Program-made: the position numbers and the translations under genes
In this document: piece after piece, positions 56,291 through 64,000 of the stretch
How positions within the stretch are numbered: the stretch's first letter is position 1
Layout: every line of letters starts with the position of its first letter
Notes under the pieces: generated by a model
Database searches by the model: none
Told to the model about the DNA's origin: nothing
Seen by the model: the letters and a program-made list of their open reading frames with translations, nothing else
Assembly: GCF_001652725.1 (NCBI RefSeq)
Contig: NZ_LWHJ01000022.1
Coordinates: 248,001 to 312,000 of the forward strand
DNA length: 64,000 nt
Direction: 5' to 3'
Origin: Pedobacter psychrophilus
Lineage (GTDB): Bacteria > Bacteroidota > Bacteroidia > Sphingobacteriales > Sphingobacteriaceae

Positions 56291-56524
56291 TTAATTCTCA
56301 AATTTTTTCTGCCATTCATCTCTGCCATTAACAACTTGCTTTTGTAAATCAATACTAGTTGTGTCACTTAACTTTCCCCAAAAATCTTTCATGCTTTTAT
56401 TTGACTTCTCACTTGTCACTTCTTCTTTACTGTAAAGCAAAATTTCAATTTCTTTACCAATGTAGTTATCAGGAACGATCAAATCTATGTGATTATCTTT
56501 TGGAATTATTATAGTTTTTATCAT
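56291..56524 (-). CDS. Antitoxin partner of the VapC-like toxin
   Basis: A 77-residue protein with an N-terminal beta strand-rich DNA-binding part (TIIIPKDNHIDLIVPDNYIGKEIEILLY) and a C-terminal toxin-wrapping tail (MKDFWGKLSDTTSIDLQKQVVNGRDEWQKKFEN). Small proteins of this form are regularly encoded just before PIN toxins in this phylum. The ATG is at 56524. The assignment rests on position and on this characteristic tail. Confidence 0.82.
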   Translation of the reverse strand: MIKTIIIPKDNHIDLIVPDNYIGKEIEILLYSKEEVTSEKSNKSMKDFWGKLSDTTSIDLQKQVVNGRDEWQKKFEN

Positions 56525-56613
56525 TGCTAATCAGATTAAATGATTTTTTCTACTAGATATTATTTGTAAATATATCATTAAAAATTGTTTTGGTTATAAC
56601 AGATATAAACCGT

Positions 56614-58305
56614 TTAATCAGCCAATTCCATACTTTCCCAACTTTCTTTACGGTAATAGTTAAAGGAAACCAGAGTAATAATAGTCATAATTGAGGCGGC
56701 TATCCAAATGGCAATTTCCCATTGTGCAGCCCAATAATGTAAAAAACCTAAGGCTGCAGGTACTGCCATAATTAAAAATGTGATAAACATTTTCCCTCCT
56801 TTTTGATTGTTGGGAGGTTGTGAGAATGGAAATCCTTTTACTTGAAAAAGTGCTACTAACAAACCGTATAGTGTACCCACCATAAAAACTAATATTAAAT
56901 CGTTAATTACGGCTGGCCCCCAAAAAAATATACTAAAAGCCCCTATTGCAGTAAAATACGGGAGGTAATATTTCACAACAACTGCTTTAAACATTCCAGC
57001 TAATATTCTTCCCGGCTCGTTATGCGGTGTAGTAAAAAACACCCAAGAAGCTTTATATTTCTCCGTCATGCTAATGTGTTGCAAAACAGTGGTTAATACA
57101 AAACTTGTTAAATACATCAGTAAAATATACATCCTTCCTTCCAATAAATTATTCCAATTTTCAGATAAGCTTCCACCTTTTTTATTAATAAACCCGAAGT
57201 ACACAAAATACACAGGTACATAAGCAAAAGATGGATAAACTTTTACCTTAAAATCGCGGTAGCGTGAAGATAATAACCAGGTAATTTTAAATCCAGCATT
57301 TTCTAAAGGATGAGGAGCGATTTTTTTAGCAATAGAATTCATGAAACCTTTTGATGCGCCTTTTCCCTCTGATGTTACAATTACACCATCATCGCCGCTG
57401 GCACTTATAGAAGATAATTTTTGATTAAAACCTGGAGCTAAAACTTTTACAACTAAATACAGTGAAATTACCGGAGATAAAATTGCCAAAGCTGCATAAA
57501 TATAAGTAGCTATTTGAGCAGCTTTTATATTAACAACCAACTCATGCAGTGCAGCCAACCAATATGATGGGACAACCATTAATATTCTAGCTTGGGTGAG
57601 GTCAATACCTTTTAAGATGCTAGATTCTATTAAACGTGGTAATGTATAATATGCTGCAAAAATCAGTATAGATAAAAAGATTTGAAAGTAGGAGATGAAA
57701 TCTTTAAACTTTTGTGGACTCGTTATTTTTAAAACGATTAAATAAGTAATGTTTACGAAAAATATACTGAGCGTTGTGGCGATTAAGACTTCAATTATAA
57801 ATACTAAACCCGAGATAATTCCTTCGCCAATAAAAGAATAGATTACACCAGAAATAGAAATCGCAAAAGCCATTTTAGCGGTATGGATACCAATGTGTAA
57901 AATACGTGAAATGGTAAAAGTTCTATCAGAAACCGGGCGGGGCAAAATGATGTAATTATCCCTAACATCAATCAATACATTGGTAAAATCTGAGATTAGC
58001 GTAACGGCCAACATCACCATAAAGGCTGAAAAATATATGGTATGTGCCAAGAAAGGTTGTTTTAACGATGCCAATAAAAACGTGAAAAACAAACCTGTTA
58101 ATCCAAGAAAAAACATGACTAACCAGCTGGCATTATTAACCTCTTTTTTCTTTTTTTGCCTTTGTTGGTTATAAACATTCGGACGGCGATCGTCCATTTT
58201 CATCTTGATGGTTAAAATAATTCTTAATTGCTCTGGGTCAACTCCAAATTTTTTAAATAAGGGTTTAAACAGAAGAACAAAGTTGATGATATATCTATTG
58301 AACAT
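56614..58305 (-). CDS. ABC-2 type transporter permease
   Basis: A 563-residue polytopic membrane protein with at least ten hydrophobic segments; the first lies at about 60-85 (SWLVMFFLGLTGLFFTFLLASL). It follows the ABC ATPase gene on the minus strand after 61 bp and is its probable permease. The substrate is not predictable. A C-terminal segment (VALFQVKGFPFSQPPNNQKGG) faces the cytoplasm. The intergenic gap holds an AAAGTAGAAAG-type low-complexity repeat. Confidence 0.85.
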   Translation of the reverse strand: MFNRYIINFVLLFKPLFKKFGVDPEQLRIILTIKMKMDDRRPNVYNQQRQKKKKEVNNASWLVMFFLGLTGLFFTFLLASLKQPFLAHTIYFSAFMVMLAVTLISDFTNVLIDVRDNYIILPRPVSDRTFTISRILHIGIHTAKMAFAISISGVIYSFIGEGIISGLVFIIEVLIATTLSIFFVNITYLIVLKITSPQKFKDFISYFQIFLSILIFAAYYTLPRLIESSILKGIDLTQARILMVVPSYWLAALHELVVNIKAAQIATYIYAALAILSPVISLYLVVKVLAPGFNQKLSSISASGDDGVIVTSEGKGASKGFMNSIAKKIAPHPLENAGFKITWLLSSRYRDFKVKVYPSFAYVPVYFVYFGFINKKGGSLSENWNNLLEGRMYILLMYLTSFVLTTVLQHISMTEKYKASWVFFTTPHNEPGRILAGMFKAVVVKYYLPYFTAIGAFSIFFWGPAVINDLILVFMVGTLYGLLVALFQVKGFPFSQPPNNQKGGKMFITFLIMAVPAALGFLHYWAAQWEIAIWIAASIMTIITLVSFNYYRKESWESMELAD

Positions 58306-58366
58306 TTTTTTTAGAAGTAAAAAGTTTAAAGTAGAAAGTAAAAAGTTACAGGAGTGTAAATCTAAT

Positions 58367-59146
58367 TTAATTCAATGCACTCAATACATCTGCTGCATCT
58401 TTATTGCCTTCTTCTTTGCCGGTAAGCTTAGCAAAAATCTTTTCTAGAGTTTGGTCACCGCCAGCTTTTAATTCTTCGAAAGTGCCGTTTGCAACAATTT
58501 CTCCATTATTAATTAATAATATTCTGTCAGAAACTTTTTCCACAACGTCCATCATGTGCGAGCAATAAAAGATCGTTTTACCTTCTTTGGCCATTAAAGA
58601 AATGAGTTCTTTAACCATAATTACCGCATTGGCATCTAATCCAGAAAGTGGTTCATCTAAAATGATGATTTTTGGATTATGGATAATTCCAGAAATCAAT
58701 AAAACCTTTTGGCGCATCCCTTTAGAGAAAGTGTCCATACGTTGGTCTGCATTAGCACCAATTCCAAATGCTGTTAAAAGTTTAGTAGCTCTTGTAGCGA
58801 TTTCATCCTCCTCCATTCCGTACAGTTTGCCAATAAAATCTAAATATTCTAAAGGAGTAAGCACATCATATATCTCGGCATTTTCTGGTACGTAACCAAT
58901 TTGGCTTTTTATGCTGATGATATCATCTTTGATATTTTGATCATACATAAAAACATCACCTTCAAATTCGCTGATCAAACCCGTTAAAATTTTGACTGTA
59001 GTAGATTTTCCTGCTCCATTAGGACCAATATATCCAATCACTTGTCCGGGATAAATATCCAAATTAATACCTTTTAAAACCTGTTTCTCCCCATAGTTTT
59101 TTCTAAGATTCTTTATACTGATAATGGGCTGCTGCGTATTTTCCAT
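58367..59146 (-). CDS. ABC transporter ATP-binding protein
   Basis: A 259-residue ATPase with Walker A GPNGAGKSTTVK near residue 38, the signature FSKGMRQKVLL near 142 and Walker B IIILDEPLSGLD near 160. The class resembles DrrA/YhaQ-type ATPases paired with ABC-2 permeases. It is upstream of the permease gene. No substrate-specific gene is adjacent, so the transported compound is unknown. Confidence 0.95.
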   Translation of the reverse strand: MENTQQPIISIKNLRKNYGEKQVLKGINLDIYPGQVIGYIGPNGAGKSTTVKILTGLISEFEGDVFMYDQNIKDDIISIKSQIGYVPENAEIYDVLTPLEYLDFIGKLYGMEEDEIATRATKLLTAFGIGANADQRMDTFSKGMRQKVLLISGIIHNPKIIILDEPLSGLDANAVIMVKELISLMAKEGKTIFYCSHMMDVVEKVSDRILLINNGEIVANGTFEELKAGGDQTLEKIFAKLTGKEEGNKDAADVLSALN

Positions 59147-59258
59147 AAGTTGATTTAAAGGTTTAAATTTAAAGATTAAACGTTAATCAGTAACGTAATT
59201 ATAGGTATTTTTTTCTTCTTAATTATTATTTCCATACTTTCACCGAACCACAAACAGA

Positions 59259-59903
59259 ATGAAAAAATATTTATTTATGTTAACAGTTATACTAGGTATA
59301 GCTTTAACCTCAAACGCCCAAGAATCTGCAAAACAAGTTTTTGAAAGTCCAAAATTAAAAGAGGAAATTAGCAAGCATAAAATAGTTGCGATTTTACCTT
59401 TTAAAGTTTCTATTAAATATAGAAAACAACCTAAAAACTTTAATGTAGAAGCAAATAGAGATCAAGAGAAATCAATGTCAACATCAATTCAAAGTAGTAT
59501 GTATACTTTCCTTTTAAGAAAAGGCGGAAAATATACTGTTGACTTTCAAGACGTTGACAAAACTAATATTCTTTTGAGAAAGGCTGGAATGCTTGATAAG
59601 CTAGATGAATTTACTAAAGATGAAATTGCAAAAGTTTTGGGTGTCGATGCTGTTATTGGAGGAACATTTGAATCCGAGCAATCAAAATCTGAAGGCGGAG
59701 CAATTGCTTCTGCAGTTTTATTAGGTGGTTTAGGAGGAAAAACAGGATCTGGAACTTCTGTTTTAACATTAAACAATGGGAAAGATGGAGAATTACTTTG
59801 GAGATTCTTTAAAACGATGGATGATAATATTATGTCATCAACTGATGATTTGGTCGAAAGAATGATGAGAAAAATTAGCAGAAACTTCCCTTATAGTATT
59901 TAA
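59259..59903 (+). CDS. Exported protein of unknown function, possibly lipoprotein-assembly (CsgG-like)
   Basis: A 214-residue exported protein with signal peptide MKKYLFMLTVILGIALTSNAQ. The segments KIVAILPFKVSIKYR, TSIQSSMYTFLLRKGGKYTVDFQDVDKTNILLRKAGM and AKVLGVDAVIGGTFESEQSKS follow the order seen in CsgG/GNA1162-type proteins, in which a short-lived factor of peptidyl-binding type is described by KVLGVDAVIGG. This is a weak analogy; no firm family can be stated. It stands alone and is followed by a terminator. Confidence 0.68.
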   Translation: MKKYLFMLTVILGIALTSNAQESAKQVFESPKLKEEISKHKIVAILPFKVSIKYRKQPKNFNVEANRDQEKSMSTSIQSSMYTFLLRKGGKYTVDFQDVDKTNILLRKAGMLDKLDEFTKDEIAKVLGVDAVIGGTFESEQSKSEGGAIASAVLLGGLGGKTGSGTSVLTLNNGKDGELLWRFFKTMDDNIMSSTDDLVERMMRKISRNFPYSI

Positions 59904-59919
59904 GCCATTAAATCTAAAC

Positions 59920-59951
59920 AAAAAGAGCTTCTAAATTTAGAAGTTCTTTTT
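59920..59951. terminator. Terminator after the exported protein gene
   Basis: AAAAGAGCTTCTAAA and TTTAGAAGTTCTTTT pair (one G-T) with essentially no loop beyond the stem end, followed by T residues; it also faces the converging yhcH gene. Confidence 0.85.
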
Positions 59952-59963
59952 GCTTTAGGAGAA

Positions 59964-60413
59964 TTACTTCTTAACCTTAATCACCATTTTTTTTATTTCA
60001 TCTTCCCCAATCATTGGCGCATGAACATCTTCTGGATAAAAAATCACAAATTCTCCGCTGTTTAAAGTAAAATGCATAGATGGTTCATCATTAAAGAACA
60101 ATACGTCTTTTTCTGGATTGTAATCGCCTTTTGGTTTGGTACAATCGTTTCTAGATTTCCATCCAAAAGTTTCATTTCCTTTAATACAAATTTGAATATC
60201 AATGTTATTGTTGTGGCATTCAAATTTCGCTTCAGATTCTTGTGCTGTCATTCCGATTTTGGTGGAAACAATGGATTTTAATCCTTCAGAAATTTCATAT
60301 TTTCCATCTTCAATGGCATCTAAATCTGTAGAGTTGATGTATTCTAAAGCTTTTGAGAAAAGCGGATGAAGTGATGTGTATTTTTCAGCGTTCGCTAGTT
60401 TATCTATGATCAT
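59964..60413 (-). CDS. YhcH/YjgK/YiaL family protein
   Basis: A 149-residue cupin-like protein of the DUF386 family. Visible blocks are NNNIDIQICIKGNETFGW, FNDEPSMHFTLNSGEFVIFYPEDVHAPMIGE and KKMVIKVKK; the HAPMI loop and earlier histidines are likely metal ligands. In enteric bacteria this family is involved with sialic acid and other sugar metabolism and with biofilm formation. It lies among sugar genes (kdgK and eda nearby), but is separated from them by map. Confidence 0.9.
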   Translation of the reverse strand: MIIDKLANAEKYTSLHPLFSKALEYINSTDLDAIEDGKYEISEGLKSIVSTKIGMTAQESEAKFECHNNNIDIQICIKGNETFGWKSRNDCTKPKGDYNPEKDVLFFNDEPSMHFTLNSGEFVIFYPEDVHAPMIGEDEIKKMVIKVKK

Positions 60414-60516
60414 GTCTTTTTTGTTAATTGGTTAGATTGTTAATGTATTTGATTTGTGGTAATTTTGTTTATTAGTTATGGGGTTATTTAATAAATATGG
60501 TTAGGATTTGGTGGTT

Positions 60517-61281
60517 CTAATTCCAAATTTCATTCATCTCTGTTAAGATAATAGGTTTGACATCTGTTACTATAATTGTGTGTTCATGTTGTGCCATAAA
60601 ACCACCTTTATTACCAACCATTGTCCAGCCGTCTTCTAAAGTTTCTGCAATAGTTGAAGCAGTTGAAATAAATGTTTCTATCGCAACTACTGAATTTTTC
60701 CTAAATCTGGCTAGGTTAAATCTGTCTTTATAGTTCGCTATTTCATGTGGCTCTTCATGAAGACTTCTTCCTACGCCATGGCCAGTAAGGTTCTTGATGA
60801 CTTTATAACCTCGTTTCTTTGCCTCAGTTTCCATCAAAAAGCCAATATCAGATATTTTAACGCCACCCTTAATATTATTTATCGTTTTAAATAGGATTTC
60901 TTTTGAGGCATCAATTAATTTTTGGTGTTGATGAATGTCTTTTCCTAAAATAAATGAGCCTCCGTTATCAGACCAAAACCCATTTAATTCTGCTGATACA
61001 TCAATATTTATTAACTCTCCTTCTTTGAGTATTCTTTTGTCAGATGGTATGCCATGGCAAAACTCATGATCCACGCTAATACATGTGAAGCCCGGGAAAT
61101 TATAAGTTAAAAATGGTGCTGATTTAGCACCTAAATCATTTAGGATTTGTCCACCATAATTATCCAATTCTTTTGTAGAAATACCTGGCTTAGCAAAATG
61201 CCGCATTTCTTTTAAAGTGATAGCAACAGCTTCACTTACTTTTTGCATTCCAATTAATTCTGCATCGTTTGTGATTGACAT
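60517..61281 (-). CDS. map: Methionine aminopeptidase, type I
   Basis: A 254-residue metalloprotease that removes the initiator methionine. The dimetal ligands are visible in order: a His in SVDHEFCHGIPSD near residue 75, INIDVSAELNGFWSDNGGSFILG (two Asp), TGHGVGRSLHEEPHEI (His) and two Glu at EVAIETFISTA-like and HTIIVTD. Length is typical of the short enzyme. The gene is an additional copy beyond the one often found with ribosomal genes; this copy is not adjacent to any of those. Confidence 0.95.
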   Translation of the reverse strand: MSITNDAELIGMQKVSEAVAITLKEMRHFAKPGISTKELDNYGGQILNDLGAKSAPFLTYNFPGFTCISVDHEFCHGIPSDKRILKEGELINIDVSAELNGFWSDNGGSFILGKDIHQHQKLIDASKEILFKTINNIKGGVKISDIGFLMETEAKKRGYKVIKNLTGHGVGRSLHEEPHEIANYKDRFNLARFRKNSVVAIETFISTASTIAETLEDGWTMVGNKGGFMAQHEHTIIVTDVKPIILTEMNEIWN

Positions 61282-61346
61282 AATTTTTATTTTTCCTCAA
61301 TATCTAAAAAGTCCATGAACAATAAAAATTGAACATGGACTTTGTT

Positions 61347-61423
61347 TGCGTTAACGATAGCAGCGGATACCGGCTTGTGGCTAATGCCTTGTGCAGTATG
61401 AGCGGATAGCGTGTTTAAACGCC
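61347..61423 (+). repeat. Dispersed GCGTTA...AACGCC element, copy 5
   Basis: It starts GCGTTAACGATAGCAGCGG and ends GATAGCGTGTTTAAACGCC. The central hairpin differs from the other copies (CCGGCTTGTGGC). The stem triplet is ACG with CGT, as in copy 3. It lies between map and kdgK. Confidence 0.8.
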
Positions 61424-61491
61424 ATAATATTTACTAATCTACATTGACTATTTGCCATTAACTAATGACTGATGAATCAATGAACTTCTAA

Positions 61492-62517
61492 TTAACGTTG
61501 CACTCTACCAGAACCATCGCCACCAACTAAACCTTCCACGTCAGAAAGTGTAGCGTGATTTAAATCTCCAGGAATTGTATGTTTTAATGCTGAAGCTGCA
61601 ACACCAAATTCTGCTGCGTCTTTCATAGATTTGCCGGTTACTAAACCATAAATAAAACCACTTGCAAATGAATCTCCACTACCAACGCGGTCTACAATAC
61701 GTACGTTATATTCTTTGGTATGATGGAAATCTGTGCCATCGTAAACTAATGCACTCCATCCATTATCAGATGCGCTATGGCTTTCTCTTAAGGTAGAAGC
61801 AATGTATTTGAAATTAAATTTCGCTTTCATTTGCTTACAAACATCTTTAAATCCGTCTAAATTTAACTCGCCTTTGGTAACATCTGTACCTGCACTCACA
61901 AAACCTAAACAAGTTTCAGCATCTTCCTCGTTACCTATACAAACATCAACATATTGGCAAAGTTCTGTCATTACTTGTTGTGCTTTTTGCTTGCTCCAAA
62001 GTTTTTTACGAAAGTTTAAATCAATACTTGTAGTAATTCCTCTATCTTTTGCAGCTTTTAAGGCAGCTAAAGTTAAAGCAGCAGACCTATCGCTTAAAGC
62101 TGGAGTAATTCCAGTAGTATGAAACCAATCTGCACCTTCAAAAATTGCATCCCAATCAAATTCAGAAGCATCGCATTCAGAAATAGAAGCATCTGCTCTA
62201 TCATAAACTACTTGAGAAGCCCTCATAGAAGCACCGGTTTCCAGGAAATAAATCCCTAGTCTTTTACCGCCTCTGGCAACAAATTTAGTGTCAACACCAT
62301 ATCGGCGTAAATGGTTAATTGCTGCTTGTCCAATAGCTGTATCTGGCACTTTAGAAACAAAAACTCCGTTTAAGCCATAATTACAAAGAGCAGCGGCAAC
62401 GTTTGCTTCGCCACCTCCGTAGGTTACATCAAAACTATCGCTTTGTACAAATCTTTTAAAATCTGGGGTAGATAATCTCATCATGATTTCCCCTAGGGTT
62501 ACTACTTTTTTAGACAT
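61492..62517 (-). CDS. kdgK: 2-keto-3-deoxygluconate kinase
   Basis: A 341-residue PfkB-family sugar kinase that phosphorylates 2-keto-3-deoxygluconate, giving the substrate of Eda. GEIMMRLSTPDFKRFVQ, GGEANVAAALCNYGL and the nucleotide/active-site motif VDRVGSGDSFASGFIYGLV (catalytic Asp near residue 290) are typical. It is divergent from eda across a 209 bp shared regulatory region, so all three sugar-acid genes may be controlled together. Confidence 0.94.
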   Translation of the reverse strand: MSKKVVTLGEIMMRLSTPDFKRFVQSDSFDVTYGGGEANVAAALCNYGLNGVFVSKVPDTAIGQAAINHLRRYGVDTKFVARGGKRLGIYFLETGASMRASQVVYDRADASISECDASEFDWDAIFEGADWFHTTGITPALSDRSAALTLAALKAAKDRGITTSIDLNFRKKLWSKQKAQQVMTELCQYVDVCIGNEEDAETCLGFVSAGTDVTKGELNLDGFKDVCKQMKAKFNFKYIASTLRESHSASDNGWSALVYDGTDFHHTKEYNVRIVDRVGSGDSFASGFIYGLVTGKSMKDAAEFGVAASALKHTIPGDLNHATLSDVEGLVGGDGSGRVQR

Positions 62518-62630
62518 CTTATTCGTTTAATTTTTTATGAAAAATTGGTTTTATCGTAGATAACAAGCTACATAAATTACTCAAAATTAAACTTTAATGT
62601 AAACAAAATGGAGGTTTATGGAAAAAAATC

Positions 62631-62651
62631 ATCGGTAACGATTGCGTAGAT
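62631..62651. promoter_or_regulatory. Possible operator between kdgK and eda
   Basis: ATCGGTAACGATTGCGTAGAT contains the imperfect palindrome ATCGGTAACGAT and resembles LacI-family operators built around a central CG. It lies between the divergent kdgK and eda genes and could serve both. No regulator gene is in the window, so the link is speculative. Confidence 0.35.
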
Positions 62652-62726
62652 TATTGGTGTATTATTGTAGTTTTACCTTTTATAAATGCCTATTTTAGTT
62701 ACCTCTTAATAAAAACCAATTATAAA

Positions 62727-63386
62727 ATGGATAACAAATCACAGCTTTTAAAAGCGATTACAGATCAAGGTATGCTGCCTTTATTTTTTCATGCCGATGA
62801 ACAAAAAAGTATTGACATAACACAAGCAGTTTATGATGCTGGAGTAAGAGTAATAGAATATACAAACCGTGGAAAGGAAGCATTAGCTAACTTTAAGAAG
62901 TTAAAGGAAGTGGCAAAAAAATCTATGCCCGAGTTAAAACTAGGTATTGGTACTATTAAAACAGCACAAGAAGCACAAGATTTTATAGATGCCGGAACAG
63001 ATTTTATTGTTTGCCCAATTGTAACGCCAGAAGTTGCAGAGGTTTGTAAAAAAGCAGATATGCTTTGGATACCTGGCTGTATGACACCTACAGAAATTTC
63101 TATAGCCCAAAAACATGGAGCTGGTTTAATCAAGATTTTCCCAGCCAATATTTTAGGACAAGAATTTATTTCTTCAATTAAAGATTTATTTAGGGGTCAG
63201 TTATTTATGCCAACAGGTGGTGTAGATTTAAGTAAAGAAAATATCAGTAGCTGGTTTAAAGCCGGTGTTTGCGCTGTGGGTATGGGGAGCAAGCTCATTA
63301 GCAAAGACATTATGGATAATGGAGATTACGAACAACTGGCTAAAAATACCAAAGAGGTATTAGCGGTAATACAATCAATTAAATAA
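62727..63386 (+). CDS. eda: 2-keto-3-deoxy-6-phosphogluconate aldolase
   Basis: A 219-residue Schiff-base aldolase that splits KDPG into pyruvate and glyceraldehyde-3-phosphate. The Schiff-base lysine lies in AGLIKIFPANILG (near residue 135); the glutamate is in GVRVIEYTNRGKEA near 40, and CPIVTPEVAEVCKKADMLWIPGCMTPTE is the substrate wall. Length is typical. It lies 6 bp before the MFS transporter gene, so the two are co-transcribed. Confidence 0.94.
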   Translation: MDNKSQLLKAITDQGMLPLFFHADEQKSIDITQAVYDAGVRVIEYTNRGKEALANFKKLKEVAKKSMPELKLGIGTIKTAQEAQDFIDAGTDFIVCPIVTPEVAEVCKKADMLWIPGCMTPTEISIAQKHGAGLIKIFPANILGQEFISSIKDLFRGQLFMPTGGVDLSKENISSWFKAGVCAVGMGSKLISKDIMDNGDYEQLAKNTKEVLAVIQSIK

Positions 63387-63392
63387 CCAATA

Positions 63393-64000
63393 ATGACATT
63401 AAACGAAAAGGTAGGTAAATATAGATGGACCATTTGCGGATTACTATTTTTTGCCACAACTATCAATTATTTAGATAGACAGGTTCTTTCTTTAACCTGG
63501 AAAGATTTTATAGCGCCTGAATTTGGTTGGACAAATAACGACTATGGTAATATTACGGCGCTATTCTCAATATTTTATGCAGTTTCATTATTGTTTGCAG
63601 GCAGATTTGTAGATTGGCTAGATACTAAAAAGGGCTTTTTGTGGGCAATTGGTATTTGGTCTGTTGGCGCTTGTTTACATGCTTTTTGTGGAATTGCAAC
63701 TTCAGGAATTATTGCGGGAGATTGGTTTGTAGGGTTTGAAGGTGCTAAAGAAACAATCAAAGGCATTAATAATACAGCTTTAGTGGCTTCTACTAGTGTT
63801 ACTTTATTCATATTCGCCAGGTTTGTTTTGGCCTTAGGTGAAGCAGGGAACTTTCCTGCTGCAATAAAAGCCACCGCCGAGTATTTTCCAAAAAAAGACA
63901 GGGCTTTTTCTACCAGTATTTTTAATGCAGGCGCAACAGTCGGCGCTTTAGCCGCACCTATTACCGTTCCGTTTATTGCAGAAGCTTATGGTTGGGAAAT
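63393..64000 (+). CDS. MFS transporter, hexuronate type (partial, 3' end outside window)
   Basis: About 200 codons of a major facilitator transporter are visible before the window ends. Membrane segment 1 lies in WTICGLLFFATTINYLDRQVLSL, with the typical D-R motif of the ExuT-type anion:cation symporters; LGEAGNFPAAIKATAEYFPKKDRAFSTSIFNAGA is the conserved loop and helix of that group. Neighbouring eda and kdgK support uptake of a hexuronate such as galacturonate or glucuronate, but the sugar is not proven. The ATG is at 63393. Confidence 0.88.
   Translation, partial: MTLNEKVGKYRWTICGLLFFATTINYLDRQVLSLTWKDFIAPEFGWTNNDYGNITALFSIFYAVSLLFAGRFVDWLDTKKGFLWAIGIWSVGACLHAFCGIATSGIIAGDWFVGFEGAKETIKGINNTALVASTSVTLFIFARFVLALGEAGNFPAAIKATAEYFPKKDRAFSTSIFNAGATVGALAAPITVPFIAEAYGWE

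Overview
The window looks like a chromosomal segment of a Bacteroidota bacterium, most likely Sphingobacteriaceae (Pedobacter-like). The reasons are low GC content, TonB-dependent receptor and DUF5686/DUF5683 families, the parA-parB-DUF5683-dapB-lepB and secG-lptE-sigma54 activator-miaB gene orders, an atpDC pair, long class II KARI, and two good matches to the Bacteroidota promoter (-33 TTTG, -7 TAnnTTTG). Most of the content is housekeeping; the unusual material is in the repeats and in one regulatory leader.

Layout. 1-11.3 kb (minus strand): secG (partial), a very acidic repeat protein, lptE, a sigma-54-type activator, miaB (interrupted), cysM-cysE, a TetR regulator, a degenerate Rieske-like lipoprotein, pheS (with an in-frame palindromic insertion) and kbl. 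11.3-17.6 kb: two tandem DUF5686 outer-membrane proteins, a REP-associated tyrosine transposase flanked by hairpin repeats, and an FMN reductase. 17.7-23.4 kb (plus): parA, parB, a DUF5683 protein, dapB, lepB, a lone receiver-domain protein and a frameshifted beta-barrel gene.

23.4-38.7 kb (minus): one long branched-chain amino acid cluster, ilvE-ilvD-ilvB-ilvN-ilvC-ABC ATPase-leuA-leuC-leuD-leuA/cimA paralog-leuB. It ends in a clear terminator and is headed by a candidate attenuator: a 24-codon leader peptide crowded with Ile, Leu and Val codons, an antiterminator arm inside that leader, and a terminator just before ilvE. Repeat elements sit in at least six of its gene junctions.

38.9-49.9 kb: atpD-atpC (minus), then a lipoprotein SGNH hydrolase with a TonB-dependent receptor, a sugar-nucleotide reductase-like SDR, a peroxiredoxin, floA, a PAP2 phosphatase and an unknown protein (plus). 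49.9-62.5 kb (mostly minus): a GHL10 glycosidase, a frameshifted coiled-coil gene (plus), MscS, rplS-trmD-rimM with a VapBC-type pair next to it, an ABC-2 transporter, YhcH, map and kdgK. 62.7-64.0 kb (plus): eda and a hexuronate-type MFS transporter, cut by the window edge, form a sugar-acid catabolic locus with the divergent kdgK.

Three observations matter most. (1) The predicted Ile/Leu/Val attenuator at 38.55-38.67 kb. (2) A dispersed roughly 75-105 bp element in five intergenic places, whose terminal stem shows compensatory base changes. (3) A two-armed GC-rich palindromic element inserted inside the coding sequence of pheS (in frame) and miaB (frame lost by one base), analogous to the coding-sequence palindromes known from Rickettsia. 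Three genes are each broken by the apparent loss of one base, so assembly error must be excluded before they are called pseudogenes.
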